A DNA stretch of 64,000 nucleotides from Tritrichomonas foetus (lineage: Eukaryota; Parabasalia; Tritrichomonadida; Tritrichomonadidae): contig MLAK01000860.1 of NCBI GenBank assembly GCA_001839685.1, positions 62,001-126,000 on the forward strand, given 5' to 3'. The notes under the pieces were generated by a model. It saw nothing but the letters and a program-made list of their open reading frames with translations, ran no database searches and was not told the origin of the DNA. Positions 48,936-58,750 of the stretch are shown in pieces; within the stretch, counting starts at the first letter, position 1, and each line of letters begins with the position of its first letter. Made by a program: the position numbers and the translations under genes.

Positions 48936-49302
48936 CAAAAATTTATTTGATTTGGTTCGACTATTTCAATTATTTTCAAATTTTTACGATAACCGAGTTT
49001 TATTTGGTCTTATAAATTGACATCTGTCTCAATTTTTTCATGATTTTAGATGAGCAAAAAATACTGTAAAGTATATTACAATGTTAAAAAACGTTTACTA
49101 GATTAGAATAAATCATTGATTATAGAAGTATAATCAAGATCAATCAGATAATAGCGAAATCGATTTTTACGGTTATTCATTTCATAGGTTAAAATGTTTT
49201 AGAATAAATTGACCTAATCATGTTTGTTTGTTTAATGTAAAACATTTAAAAGAATTAACCATATTTTCACCATTCTCTATCTGCAAAAGATTTTATCAAA
49301 AA
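48936..49302. other. Divergent intergenic region
   Basis: Shared upstream region of the SVP26-like and coiled-coil genes. No obvious motif pair; no gene seen. Confidence 0.4.
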
Positions 49303-50622
49303 ATGATTTCGAAAGAAGAATTCGCCATTCTTCAACAAAAACTCGTACAGATATCCAAGAAAAAAGAAGAATACGAAGTACTGATTTCAGAAAGAAAACA
49401 GGAAATTGAAGAAATGAAACATTTTCAACAAAAAATTGATTCACTCGAATCCGCAATTGAAGCAGACGAAGAATCCCAAAATCGTGAACTCAGTGAGGCA
49501 TCTGCCGAAGTAAAGAATTTTCGCCCCGATTCTTCATCCAGATGGAATATTTTTGATCGAGAACAGAAGAAAATCCCAAAACTCGAAAGCACGCTCGCTT
49601 CGCATGAAGAAAAGCTTGAAAAGTTGATCAAACTCGGCGTTGAAATGCAAGAGGCTGACCATGAAAATGAAGAAAAAATTAATCCATTATTAGCAGAAGC
49701 AAAAGAAATCGAAAAACAGTTGTCTAAACTTGAAAGGTTGTCCACTAGGATTCCACCTGCAGCACCCATCATGTTAAAATTGGACGAATTAGAAAGAGAA
49801 AATGTTTTTTTAGTTGATTCAAACAAACTGGCGCTTACAAAATTACCTGAAATGTCACAAAAAGTTGAAGAATTGGAGGAAAAAATTCAATTGAATGAAG
49901 CACAACTTAATAGATATTTATTGGAACTAAACTCAATTCAATTAGAAATTGAACAACAAAAAACAGCTAAAAATGAACAATTTGTTCAACTACAAGAAGT
50001 TAGTACAGAATTAACACACGTTAATCAAGAAATGAGAAATGAAAATACTACTTGTTCTCACGAGCATTCACTTTCAGAAAAACAAGAAATTTCACAACAA
50101 TCTGAACTTACTGAACTTAGAAAACAAATAATTGAGTTTAAACATGATGTGGAAACTTTCCCTGAACAAATTAAGATCGCTCATAATGATAATGCTACTC
50201 TTTTATATAAGAAAAAACAAATGTCAGAACAACTGGAAAAGAAATTAGTGGAAATTAGACAAGAAATGATCCAAAAACAATCAAATACTGAAGAAGTCCA
50301 GCAATTAACTTCTAAACTTGAACAACACTGGCTCCAACATCAGAAAATTTTTGACGCTCATGAAAAGAAGAAGGCCCTCCTTGAGAAAAAGAGAGATGAA
50401 TTGCAAAGAAAGAAAATCGCTTATGAAGAAATAAATAATAGATGGCCCATTCACGGAAAAGTGAAAGCAAAAATTGGTTTAAGCGAGTTGAATTATATCT
50501 ATGAGGAAGCAATGATTCAAAATCGAAAGATGGCTTTAGATTTGAATACGCTGAAAGATGACCTTGTTGTACAGGAAGAAATGAATGCAACATTAAAGGC
50601 GAACTTGATGACAAACCCTTAA
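49303..50622 (+). CDS. Coiled-coil protein, 439 aa
   Basis: Nearly continuous heptad-rich helix from residue 1 to the end, rich in Glu, Lys and Gln (ELEEKIQLNEAQLNRYLLELN). Small breaks near residues 85-95 (RPDSSSRWNIF) and 145-155 (RIPPAAPI) divide it into segments. The tail (NRWPIHGKVKAKIGLSELNY) is the least coil-like part. No enzymatic motif. Start chosen at the ATG at 49303 (MISKEEFAILQQK); an open frame upstream has only a TTG. Structural, cytoskeletal or ciliary role is likely. Confidence 0.75.
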   Translation: MISKEEFAILQQKLVQISKKKEEYEVLISERKQEIEEMKHFQQKIDSLESAIEADEESQNRELSEASAEVKNFRPDSSSRWNIFDREQKKIPKLESTLASHEEKLEKLIKLGVEMQEADHENEEKINPLLAEAKEIEKQLSKLERLSTRIPPAAPIMLKLDELERENVFLVDSNKLALTKLPEMSQKVEELEEKIQLNEAQLNRYLLELNSIQLEIEQQKTAKNEQFVQLQEVSTELTHVNQEMRNENTTCSHEHSLSEKQEISQQSELTELRKQIIEFKHDVETFPEQIKIAHNDNATLLYKKKQMSEQLEKKLVEIRQEMIQKQSNTEEVQQLTSKLEQHWLQHQKIFDAHEKKKALLEKKRDELQRKKIAYEEINNRWPIHGKVKAKIGLSELNYIYEEAMIQNRKMALDLNTLKDDLVVQEEMNATLKANLMTNP

Positions 50623-50709
50623 AAAACGTGAAATCAGTCGCTTTACAAACATGTTATTGTATTAAAAAAAATTAGTAAGATCATTCAGTGTAATTCATAC
50701 TTTTTTATA

Positions 50710-50735
50710 GGGTGTCCGGTAATGTGATGTCACTA
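50710..50735. repeat. Left terminal inverted repeat of mariner element
   Basis: 26 bp, pairs with 51969-51994 with four central mismatches. Confidence 0.9.
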
Positions 50736-50783
50736 AGTATAATAAAGTCATTTCTAATAAGTCATTTTTTATTGATAAGTATT

Positions 50784-51794
50784 TCAAAATATGTAGTCTC
50801 CATTGGCATCAATAACTTTTTTCAGTCTATTTTGCCATTCTGCAAAAACTGAAAACAAAGTTTCCGATGGAATTTCATTGAAAATTTGGACTATTGTTTG
50901 AATCAAATGGCTTGGTGATTCAAAAACAATTCCTTTAACTTTTTCTTTAATAGTTCCAAATAAAAAAAAGTCGCTAGGCGCCAAATCAGGTGAATATGCC
51001 GGATGTGGAACTGATTCTAGTGAGTTTTCATTTATATATTTTTTGACAATTTTTGCCACATGAGGCTTTGCATTGTCATAATGAACAAATAATTTTTTAT
51101 AATTATTCGAGTTTTTAAACTCAACAATTTTTGACATAATGGCTGTAATATAATATGCAGCATTAAACTTTTCATTTGGCGGCAAAACATCAATATGAAT
51201 TATCCCATGAGGGTTCCAAAATACAGTCACCATAAATTTAGTGATCTGAAACCCTGGATTTTGAATAGTTGGGATTACTGAGTTTTCAGGAATCCATTGT
51301 GTATTGAAATCAGTCTTGGAATAAAACCAAGACTCATCTCCTGTTATTAAAAAGGTGAAATTAGTTTTTTGTTCTGCATTCAAAATTTTAAGAAGTTTTT
51401 TTGCCAATAAAACTCTATTGGCCTTTTGATTTTCTGTTAGAATATGTGGCACCCATCGAAGATGCACATGTTTATACATTAATTTTGATGTTAAACGATC
51501 ATAAATTGTCGATTTTGGTTCACCTAAAACATTAGCAATATATCGACACGATGAATGTGGAAATTCGGTTAAAACATCTAAAATTTTCCAGTCAAGAATA
51601 TCATAACTTTGGCACTTTTTCTCTTTTTTCACAGGCTGTGTGTTTTGACTTCTGTTCAGTTCTGCCATGACTCGGTAGATTTGTCTTTGAGACAAACATT
51701 TTTCTTTCAAGACACTCTTCATTTCTTCATATATTTCTTTGCCCCTTTTTCCTTCAAGCTGCAGAAAAGTTATGATTGAATGTTGATCAATCAT
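50784..51794 (-). CDS. Mariner transposase, 336 aa
   Basis: DDE/D transposase that cuts and pastes the flanking element. Two helix-turn-helix regions fill residues 1-110. The mariner signature WVPHIL (residues 114-119, usually WVPHEL) and YSPDLAPSDFFLF (267-279) are present. Catalytic acids are Asp153 (TGDESWFY), Asp240 (VHYDNAKPH) and Asp275 (APSDFFLF), with 34 residues between the last two, the DD34D of mariners. Length and motifs are complete, so it is predicted active. It reads on the minus strand from right to left in the element. Closest relatives are expected among trichomonad and insect mariners. Confidence 0.95.
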   Translation of the reverse strand: MIDQHSIITFLQLEGKRGKEIYEEMKSVLKEKCLSQRQIYRVMAELNRSQNTQPVKKEKKCQSYDILDWKILDVLTEFPHSSCRYIANVLGEPKSTIYDRLTSKLMYKHVHLRWVPHILTENQKANRVLLAKKLLKILNAEQKTNFTFLITGDESWFYSKTDFNTQWIPENSVIPTIQNPGFQITKFMVTVFWNPHGIIHIDVLPPNEKFNAAYYITAIMSKIVEFKNSNNYKKLFVHYDNAKPHVAKIVKKYINENSLESVPHPAYSPDLAPSDFFLFGTIKEKVKGIVFESPSHLIQTIVQIFNEIPSETLFSVFAEWQNRLKKVIDANGDYIF

Positions 51795-51968
51795 TTTTTA
51801 ATAAACGTGCATCGTGTACGTTTATAAATTATTCTTTTTTTTATGAAAAAGATTCTTTATCTCTATTTTCAGTCAAGAGAAAAAAAAATTGTTTTCAAAA
51901 TTTTTATGTTAACATTGCATAGTTTATTNNTTATAAATATAATGTATTGATTTCACTTCTAATGTGGG

Positions 51969-51994
51969 TAGTGACATCACGCCTCCGGACACCC
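51969..51994. repeat. Right terminal inverted repeat of mariner element
   Basis: 26 bp, the 5' side relative to the transposase gene; ends GACACCC, followed by target TA. Confidence 0.9.
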
Positions 51995-51996
51995 TA

Positions 51997-52459
51997 TATA
52001 TCATGTATTTTGTATTATACTTTATTTACATAATAGATTCATCTTTCTATTAGACTAAGTTTGGCCATATTCTTTTTTCAAGTATGGTCGTAATGCATAT
52101 GTGTGTATGATTGTATATGATTTTCGATAAATGAAAGCCGATTCAATTAAATATTTAATAATGATAGTTTTGTAATTCGGTTGAATTTGGGGTATTAGTA
52201 TAACATTATGTTTTTCTAACGAAAGATAAGATGTTTTAAGAAATATTTTAGTATTTTCCATTTCATTATATTTTTGTTTCTTTTATTTATCTTATTGTGG
52301 AACTTATTTGAATCTATATGTGGATATATATCAAATTTTCCTTTTTAATGGGAAATATATTCTTGAAATGATAAGACGAAGAAGACAATTATTTCATTCC
52401 AAACGATCATGTTTTGAATTAAATACGTTTGATAAATCATTCAAAGTTTATCTTGTCGA
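51997..52459. other. Intergenic, no gene seen
   Basis: AT-rich stretch between the mariner element and the EF-hand gene. A 68-codon minus-strand frame (52055-52261) is open but has no coding character. Confidence 0.45.
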
Positions 52460-52939
52460 ATGAGCATCGGCGATTTTGATTACAAGAAATTTATTGAATC
52501 TTTAGGCGATGCTACTTGGAAAGTAGAAGTCACGAATGTTTTTCGAATGTTCGACAAAGAGTGCGAAGGAGTTTTGCCGAGAGAAATTGCATGCCACGCC
52601 ATCAAACTATTCGGAATTAACGGCGAAGATCATTTTCACTTTGCCAAGAAAGTCATTTCGGCCCAGACATTCATTGATGCGGTTCAAAAAGAGCGAGATA
52701 ATAATATCAGAGATAGCATGAAACGATGGAAATACATTTTTTCGCTCATTGCCGGGCCAGGAAATGACACCATCACTGTTGACAAGATCCAAGACTTTTT
52801 CACCATGTTTGGGCATACGCCGGAATTAAAATTTTGTGAGGATTTCATCGATGAATTTGATAGAGTGAACATATCAAAAACATGCATTTCAATGGATGAT
52901 TGGCTCATGTTTTGCAGAACTCATCGAGTCAATTTTTAA
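52460..52939 (+). CDS. EF-hand (calmodulin-like) protein, 159 aa
   Basis: Four-EF-hand-sized protein of the calmodulin/centrin type with degenerate loops. Helix pairs are at about 20-45 (TNVFRMFDKECEGVLP), 50-78, 88-115 (KRWKYIFSLIAGPGNDTITVDKIQDFF) and 120-158. The loop at 30-41 (FDKECEGVLPRE) keeps Asp and Glu but few other ligands, and loop 3 (AGPGNDTITVDK) also lacks several. So Ca2+ binding is weak or lost. Role could be a light-chain-like subunit. ATG at 52460 begins MSIGDFDYKKFIE. It is a lone gene between the mariner element and a gap. Confidence 0.7.
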   Translation: MSIGDFDYKKFIESLGDATWKVEVTNVFRMFDKECEGVLPREIACHAIKLFGINGEDHFHFAKKVISAQTFIDAVQKERDNNIRDSMKRWKYIFSLIAGPGNDTITVDKIQDFFTMFGHTPELKFCEDFIDEFDRVNISKTCISMDDWLMFCRTHRVNF

Positions 52940-53256
52940 TTTTCTTAGATGCTGTTTGAATGCTGTGTTCATGATTCCATCTATACTTTCAGATGCCTCT
53001 GCATTACGCCTCTAGAGTTGACCAAACATGATAGGAATCATTGTCAAACTTCATACAGAAGTAATTCTTTCAATTGTTATTATTATTCTTGTATTTAATG
53101 ATCAATTCCAAGTGGAGTGGTGAAACATCATCTTGCAGGGAAAAGTATAATTTTGAGACGTGCTTTACATATCAATTTGTTGATAATAAATCGAATTGGT
53201 ACATCGTAGAATTTAATAAAAAAAACTGATTACACAGGAAATATGGTTAATATTTT

Positions 53257-53460
53257 TTAATATGATGATATTAAAGATTTGTTTTGCTTATGAATCACTT
53301 TGTCCAGTTCTTGAACTCCACAATCACAACAACAACAAAAACAGCATAAAAAGATTAATTCCAACAGGATTATACTTATTATTGCTTCAGAATTAAGTTT
53401 TTCATTTTTCGATGAAGAAAATTCCGTATTAATTGGCTTAATCCTTTCTATTTTTTTCAT
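53257..53460 (-). CDS. Possible small membrane peptide with Cys cluster, 67 aa
   Basis: A hydrophilic head (about 26 residues) is followed by a hydrophobic segment AIISIILLELIFLCC, then CFCCCCDCG, a cluster of Cys typical of palmitoylated or adhesin-type cytosolic ends, and a short Lys-containing tail. Such a TM plus Cys cluster occurs at the end of trichomonad surface proteins. It may be a small gene or the leftover end of a larger gene. Upstream on the same strand a 66-residue frame (53499-53699) is open but is not joined. Confidence 0.25.
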   Translation of the reverse strand: MKKIERIKPINTEFSSSKNEKLNSEAIISIILLELIFLCCFCCCCDCGVQELDKVIHKQNKSLISSY

Positions 53461-53779
53461 TTTTATTTAATCAGTCGTTTCATCATTGATGACTTCACTT
53501 ACATTTTCTCACTCTTTCGCGTTTGAAGTTCACAACTGATTCTTCTTTCATTCCCACTTTCATTTTCACGCTTGAAGTGTGACACTTCATATTTGAGATC
53601 ATTGGATATGCTTGTAGGTGTTGCTATAACATTATAATATTCTTCATATCGTTTTTTGTGAAGTACCAAAATATTTAAGTGATTTTGTTTGAGGAGCATG
53701 TGCTGGATTGATTTCCCCTGGAATAAATTCGATAAATTGGTGCATTTCCCTGTCAGATTTTTTGTGTTTTATAAATCAA

Positions 53780-53840
53780 CTTTTTCCGTATTTATATGGT
53801 CTTTCCTTTAGAATTTTAGACCATATAAATATGGAAAAAG
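53780..53840. repeat. 23-bp inverted repeat, long hairpin upstream of a gene
   Basis: Left arm (53780-53802, begins CTTTTTCCGTATTTATATGG) pairs with the right arm (53818-53840) at 22 of 23 positions; the one mismatch (G at 53788 with T at 53832) would be a G-U pair in RNA. Loop is 15 bases. It lies 29 bases before the ATG at 53869. Confidence 0.75.
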
Positions 53841-53868
53841 ATATGATGAATTAAAACTTTTGAATGGC

Positions 53869-55881
53869 ATGAAAATTTCCATACGTTTATTAATGGATGA
53901 AAACCTGCAAATTGTGAATTGCCCATACCCTCCATCGAAAAAGCCATTTGCAGCCGCCCCACGTCACCAAAATACTAATTATGCAACGTTTTGTCCACCA
54001 ACACCCGAAGAATTAAATCGAGTAGAATTCCATAACCCAATTTATCTCAATGAATTAGGAAATCACCTTATAGACGATATCACAGCCTTAAAAACCGAAA
54101 TACAGCCACTTCGAGATCAGCTTCGTTTTTTACTTCAACTCGATTCTAATTTCACAGAATCTTTTCGTGTGAATCCTGTCAAAAAGCAAAACAAAAATAA
54201 AAAACGATTTCGTGCCGATTTATCTTCTCAAATTGCCGAATTAAATGCTGTTCAAGACGAACTTGATATCATACTCAGAGATGTGAAGTATACATATTCT
54301 GATTATTTTTACGATAATTTAGTAATTGATATTTCAGAAGAGAGTAAGCAAATGGTTAAAGATGGTGAAGAAATTGAGAGAAATAAAAGAGATTTCAAGA
54401 AATCAAAAAAAAAATTGAAAACAATTTTGAATTCTCAAATTAAATTAGATATTGAACAGAATGAAAAACGAGTAGTAGAACTTCAAGAGCTTTTGCTTGA
54501 ACTCAAAAAAGAAGAATCTGAATCAATGGAGAAGCATCAAATTTTACTTAATAATAAGCCATCATTCATTTTAACCAAAGCTGATTTAAAACCATTAATT
54601 AAAAGATTGGAAACTATTAAGTATACTCACTCAAAGAAAGTGCAAGAAGTTGTTGAACTCAGAGCAAAATATGATGCACAAAAAGACCAAGTGAGATTTA
54701 TCATCAATCAAAGAGCAAAAGAAGCTCTTGAACATAAAAAAAGAATTGATGAATATAAAGCATTTAAAGCTAAAGTCAAAGCAGAAAAAGAAAGAAAATT
54801 ACAAGAATATGCTGAAAGAGAAGCACAATTAAGAAGTAAAATTAAAATTACGAAGAAGAAGAAGAAACCAACTAAAACTTTCAAACTACCATATGTTAAA
54901 CCAGCTGCTATTACTGAATCATCTGAAGAAATGCCTAAAAAGAGATATCATCATCATAGAAGACCACATCGAAAGCATCATCATTATGATTCACATGTTT
55001 TCACAACTTCTGATCCACGTCTTGCCGAAATTGAAACAACCCAGCCAATTGGATCAGATTGTTATCATGATGAAACTTTTGTAAGTAGTGTATCAACAGA
55101 TTCTAATACTAATAAAAAAAATTATTTATCAACAGATGAATTTCATTCAATATCATCTTCAAAGAATAGTGAAGATGGTGGTAATCATTCAAATATTACA
55201 ATCAAAAATCAAAATGAAACGATTAACGGTGATGTATTTCTTCACGAAAATAGTGAACCAATTCGGTTTGAAAGCAGTAACACACCAGGAAGTAGTGATG
55301 GTAATGAAATAAATATTGATTTAGGAATAAGCAGTGATAGTAAGAATTTGGTAAGCGATAATAATAAAAATTCGGTTTTTGTTAGTAGTGAAAGCACGAA
55401 ATTAAGTTCAAACGAAAATAAAGAAGTGATATTATCTAGTGTCAGTCTTGATAGCAGTCATAAGGAAAGTAGTAACAATGGCGAAAAAGAAAGTGATGAA
55501 AACAATCTTAACGACGCTATTGAAAACAATGAAAATGTGTGTAATGAAATAAATGATAATATTAATGAAAAAGAAAGTAATGATATTGATTCAAATGATG
55601 AAAATACGAATATTGAGAGCAATGGAAATTCACATAACCCAAAAAGTATTCTGAATGTTAATATTGATAGTTCAGGAAGTAAAGATGCTGATAATATCAT
55701 TGTTATTGGTAGTGACAGTAATGAGACATTTAATTTTAAAAGTTCTGGAGAAATTCAAAAATCCGATGATTATGATTTAAATAAGATTCCATCCTCAGTT
55801 GCTTTTATCAAAGAAAAAAATGATGAAACCTTAATTTTCATTGCTGATGACGAAGATACCTCAGAAGAATTAGAGTTATAA
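53869..55881 (+). CDS. Coiled-coil protein with acidic Ser/Asn tail, 670 aa
   Basis: After a short head, residues 55-330 are helical with a Lys/Glu-rich coiled coil (EIERNKRDFKKSKKKLKTIL, KRIDEYKAFKAKVKAEKER). A basic, His-rich patch follows at about 360-380 (KKRYHHHRRPHRKHHHYDSH). The last 290 residues are disordered, rich in Ser, Asn, Asp and Glu. The N-terminus has KISIRLLMDENLQIVNC. Codons after the coil are Asn/Ser-biased. Start chosen at ATG 53869, just after the hairpin; an earlier TTG is less likely. No enzymatic motif; a cytoskeletal or ciliary scaffold is possible. Confidence 0.75.
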   Translation: MKISIRLLMDENLQIVNCPYPPSKKPFAAAPRHQNTNYATFCPPTPEELNRVEFHNPIYLNELGNHLIDDITALKTEIQPLRDQLRFLLQLDSNFTESFRVNPVKKQNKNKKRFRADLSSQIAELNAVQDELDIILRDVKYTYSDYFYDNLVIDISEESKQMVKDGEEIERNKRDFKKSKKKLKTILNSQIKLDIEQNEKRVVELQELLLELKKEESESMEKHQILLNNKPSFILTKADLKPLIKRLETIKYTHSKKVQEVVELRAKYDAQKDQVRFIINQRAKEALEHKKRIDEYKAFKAKVKAEKERKLQEYAEREAQLRSKIKITKKKKKPTKTFKLPYVKPAAITESSEEMPKKRYHHHRRPHRKHHHYDSHVFTTSDPRLAEIETTQPIGSDCYHDETFVSSVSTDSNTNKKNYLSTDEFHSISSSKNSEDGGNHSNITIKNQNETINGDVFLHENSEPIRFESSNTPGSSDGNEINIDLGISSDSKNLVSDNNKNSVFVSSESTKLSSNENKEVILSSVSLDSSHKESSNNGEKESDENNLNDAIENNENVCNEINDNINEKESNDIDSNDENTNIESNGNSHNPKSILNVNIDSSGSKDADNIIVIGSDSNETFNFKSSGEIQKSDDYDLNKIPSSVAFIKEKNDETLIFIADDEDTSEELEL

Positions 55882-56017
55882 ATTTGTAAGAATTTTATTT
55901 GTATGTAAAAATATAGGATTTAATATTGTATATACTTTTTAATAATATTTCATTTACTCGAATATAAAGGTTTTTCATGTTTTAAATTTTATTAATAATT
56001 AATTAAAATATTTCATC

Positions 56018-58363
56018 TTATTTGAAAATAGTCTTAAAACGATTTAACTGGTGTCTTGTAAAATCTTTTGTAAGTTGTCTATCAAGTGTTGAATCATTCT
56101 GACAAGCAACCTTTAAGGCTGCTTTCATTCCTGAAATATTTTCATCTGAAATTTTAAGTGGGCCAATGTCAAATGAGGTTACCAACTTTACAAATATTGC
56201 GAGAATTGGAAGATAAACATTTGCAAACTTATCTTTTTGTTGACACATTTGTACAAATGTTGTAATAACTGCATCATTTCCATTAGTTTCTTCAGGGAAT
56301 GGAACTAAATCAATGATACTGCTAAGTAAATCATCATTTACTTCAGGAGTAACTAAAGAAAGTTCACAAATTAATTTCATTGTTGACGCCAGCGAATGAA
56401 TGTCCATTGATACATCATCTTCTTCTTCATTTGCTTGAGTAAGCTTATCTAAAACTTGAATTAATTCGACTGAATTTATTGTTTCTGGATGAACCTTTAA
56501 AATTGCAGAAATTACATCAAATGTGGCAAGAACATAATCATTTTCTTCACTGTAGAGATCGAATGAAGGAATGAGAGGAATGAGGCCATCGACAACTCTT
56601 TGGCATTGTTCGGTTGTCAAAGTACTGATGCAATAGATAATAGATTCAAGAAGTGCAGGGAGATATAAAGGAGGTACTAAAGAAATATATTTTATGATTT
56701 CATTTAAAATTTCAGATGATGGAACGATATTTTTCCTCAAATAAACAGAAACGAAGTGAATAATCATTGATTCATTTGTGGCAGAGATAACGAATGGAAG
56801 TCCATTGAAAAATTGGAGGTGACCGTTCACAATTTTATTAATGAAGTTAATAATTTGTTCATTTTTAGAATTTTTAATTAATTTCTTGAATAATTTCTTC
56901 AAAGTTTGCAAAATTGCATTCAAGCGGTTGAGGTCTGTTTCTTTGGCCGCTAATTCAACAAATTTGTTTACATAATCTATTGTTGCCTCAATTGAGAATT
57001 TTTCAAATAAAGTTATAACGATTTGGCAAATTGGATATATAGAATTACAGGTTACTTTTTGGATATTTTGATTAATGAATTCTAAAATTAAGCTAAAAGT
57101 TCCTTCTGAAATTGGTAATAAAGCAATTGACTGACCTAATAATGTTTTTTTATGAAGAGATAAAACAAGGTCATCAGAAGTTTGTTCATTGAGGAGGATT
57201 TCTGCAATGGCTTCAATATCTTTTGTGAATATGTTAATATTTTCTGGACCAAAGCATTTGGAAATTGTGAAGAGAGTTTCTGTTGCATCATGATAGAAAT
57301 TGATTTTCTTTTGAATAACAATTTGGTGAACTGTCACAAGGATTGGCTTAACGATATCCCTAATATAATCTGAATTCATTGTACCAAAGAAAGAGAAAAT
57401 TGATAGAAGATATCCAGATATGTTAAAATCTTCAACATTGGAAAGAGCGAAGTCGAAAATTGGTTTAATTGTGTCTAATGAAATATTATCTGAATCCTCG
57501 AGATATTTGGAAATTAATTTGAAGAAAAGATGTGGAGTCTTATATTTATGATATTGATCAACAAGTGCTTTCACTTTTTCTTTTTGATCGAACACACCAA
57601 ATTCAATTAATCGACGCATTGCTTTATGTGCTCGGAATTGAACAGTTGAATCATCATGGAATAATAGTGGTGAAAGTTTCTCAAATAAACCCGCTGGCAT
57701 TGAAATTGGATTCACACTATAAGTTTGGGCGAGTCTTTCCGCTAAAAGTGAAGCAGAAATTAATTCGCGCTTTTGTTGAGTTGAAATGCATTTTTCAAAT
57801 AATGATGATGAAAAAGCAATAGAATTCTCAACATTGTCAAGAAATGCATTTGCAATTGGTGAAAAAACAAGAGTTGCTGCAAATAATTTGGAATCTGATT
57901 TTTCCTTAAAAAGTTTGAATAAATCTGAATAAACATTTTCCTTAATCGAAACAACTTCAATTGTGTCGATTAAATTTATTAATTTTTCTGGATAATCTTC
58001 GTTGATATTTTCAATGAAGTCGATTACGTTTTCAATAAACGAGGTTGCGTTGGATTGTGTGAGGAATGGAAATAAAGCAAAAAGTGGCGCTGATGAAGCA
58101 ACTCTTTGGTGGATATCGATTGACGAATTTTTCAGGTTGTTGATCGCTTCGGATATTTCAGATGGATTCGATTCTGTGAATGACTGATTGCCAAACGATA
58201 TTTTTTCGATTAATGGAATGAGGGAAATGAAAGCATTGGTATCTTGAAATGCGAGATTGCTAATTGATGTCCAAATTTCATCGATTTGAGATCTATCAAC
58301 GAGATTTTGTGGTCCATTTCGGCATATCTGTAAGAGTTTTAAATATAATACTTGAGAGTTCAT
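56018..58363 (-). CDS. HEAT/ARM-repeat protein, 781 aa
   Basis: Entirely alpha-helical with repeating amphipathic helix pairs (ILLNEQTSDDLVLSLHKKTL, ALLESIIYCISTLTTEQCQ, ISAILKVHPETINSVEL). No defining domain signature is visible, though length and shape fit an importin-beta-like or other HEAT-repeat adaptor. It lacks a recognisable acidic Ran-binding segment. Start at 58363 (MNSQVLYLKLLQICRN). It is convergent with the coiled-coil gene at 53869, whose stop is 137 bases away. Function unknown. Confidence 0.75.
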   Translation of the reverse strand: MNSQVLYLKLLQICRNGPQNLVDRSQIDEIWTSISNLAFQDTNAFISLIPLIEKISFGNQSFTESNPSEISEAINNLKNSSIDIHQRVASSAPLFALFPFLTQSNATSFIENVIDFIENINEDYPEKLINLIDTIEVVSIKENVYSDLFKLFKEKSDSKLFAATLVFSPIANAFLDNVENSIAFSSSLFEKCISTQQKRELISASLLAERLAQTYSVNPISMPAGLFEKLSPLLFHDDSTVQFRAHKAMRRLIEFGVFDQKEKVKALVDQYHKYKTPHLFFKLISKYLEDSDNISLDTIKPIFDFALSNVEDFNISGYLLSIFSFFGTMNSDYIRDIVKPILVTVHQIVIQKKINFYHDATETLFTISKCFGPENINIFTKDIEAIAEILLNEQTSDDLVLSLHKKTLLGQSIALLPISEGTFSLILEFINQNIQKVTCNSIYPICQIVITLFEKFSIEATIDYVNKFVELAAKETDLNRLNAILQTLKKLFKKLIKNSKNEQIINFINKIVNGHLQFFNGLPFVISATNESMIIHFVSVYLRKNIVPSSEILNEIIKYISLVPPLYLPALLESIIYCISTLTTEQCQRVVDGLIPLIPSFDLYSEENDYVLATFDVISAILKVHPETINSVELIQVLDKLTQANEEEDDVSMDIHSLASTMKLICELSLVTPEVNDDLLSSIIDLVPFPEETNGNDAVITTFVQMCQQKDKFANVYLPILAIFVKLVTSFDIGPLKISDENISGMKAALKVACQNDSTLDRQLTKDFTRHQLNRFKTIFK

Positions 58364-58750
58364 TTGAAAATTTTGCTTCTTAAATTCCTGACCAAGAAAT
58401 TATTCAATTGAAACGACGATAAGAAAATAAAGGTCTTGCCAAGACTTATAAACGGTCTCCTAATATACAAAGTGATTTTCATTTTTAGGAACTTTTTGAT
58501 AAACTGAATGTTTTTATTCAATCGTAAAATGGTCGGTTAAATTCACTTGATGACAATAAGAAAATACTTCTTGGATAAGCAGTGGCAATCGCAAGTTCGG
58601 TTAATTAAACTAGTGTTATATACTATTTACCAATTCATTTCTTGATGTAAATGCATGTCGTATCATTGTATTATTAATGACAATAAATAAAGAAAGAAAT
58701 AAAGAAGATTGTTTTTCAAAATAGTATTTAGATAAAAACAAATTATAATA
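58364..58750. other. Intergenic, no gene seen
   Basis: Gap between two minus-strand genes; an AACTTTTTG copy at 58490-58498 lies about 130 bases before the HEAT-gene ATG, in reverse orientation relative to it. Confidence 0.45.

Larger units (their letters stand above)
50708..51996 (-). mobile_element. Mariner-family transposon, intact, 1.3 kb
   Basis: Left end GGGTGTCCGGTAATGTGATG (50710-50735) and right end (51969-51994) are inverted, matching over 26 bp except a 4-base block (TAAT versus AGGC). TA flanks both ends (50708-50709, 51995-51996). The length of about 1285 bp and the single transposase are typical of mariner. Two unresolved bases (N) lie at 51929-51930 near the right end. It sits between two cellular genes and may have recently inserted. 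The outer flanks also contain TATA/ATATA, so the exact duplication boundary has a two-base ambiguity. Confidence 0.92.
52940..53868. other. Intergenic with small minus-strand frames and a hairpin
   Basis: 929 bases between two plus-strand genes. It contains two short minus-strand open frames with ATG (53257-53460 and 53499-53699) and the long hairpin at 53780-53840. No other signal seen. Confidence 0.4.

Noticed and set aside
52055..52261. 68-codon minus-strand frame near the mariner element
   Set aside because: Isolated, no motif, and AT-rich chance frames of this length are common here.
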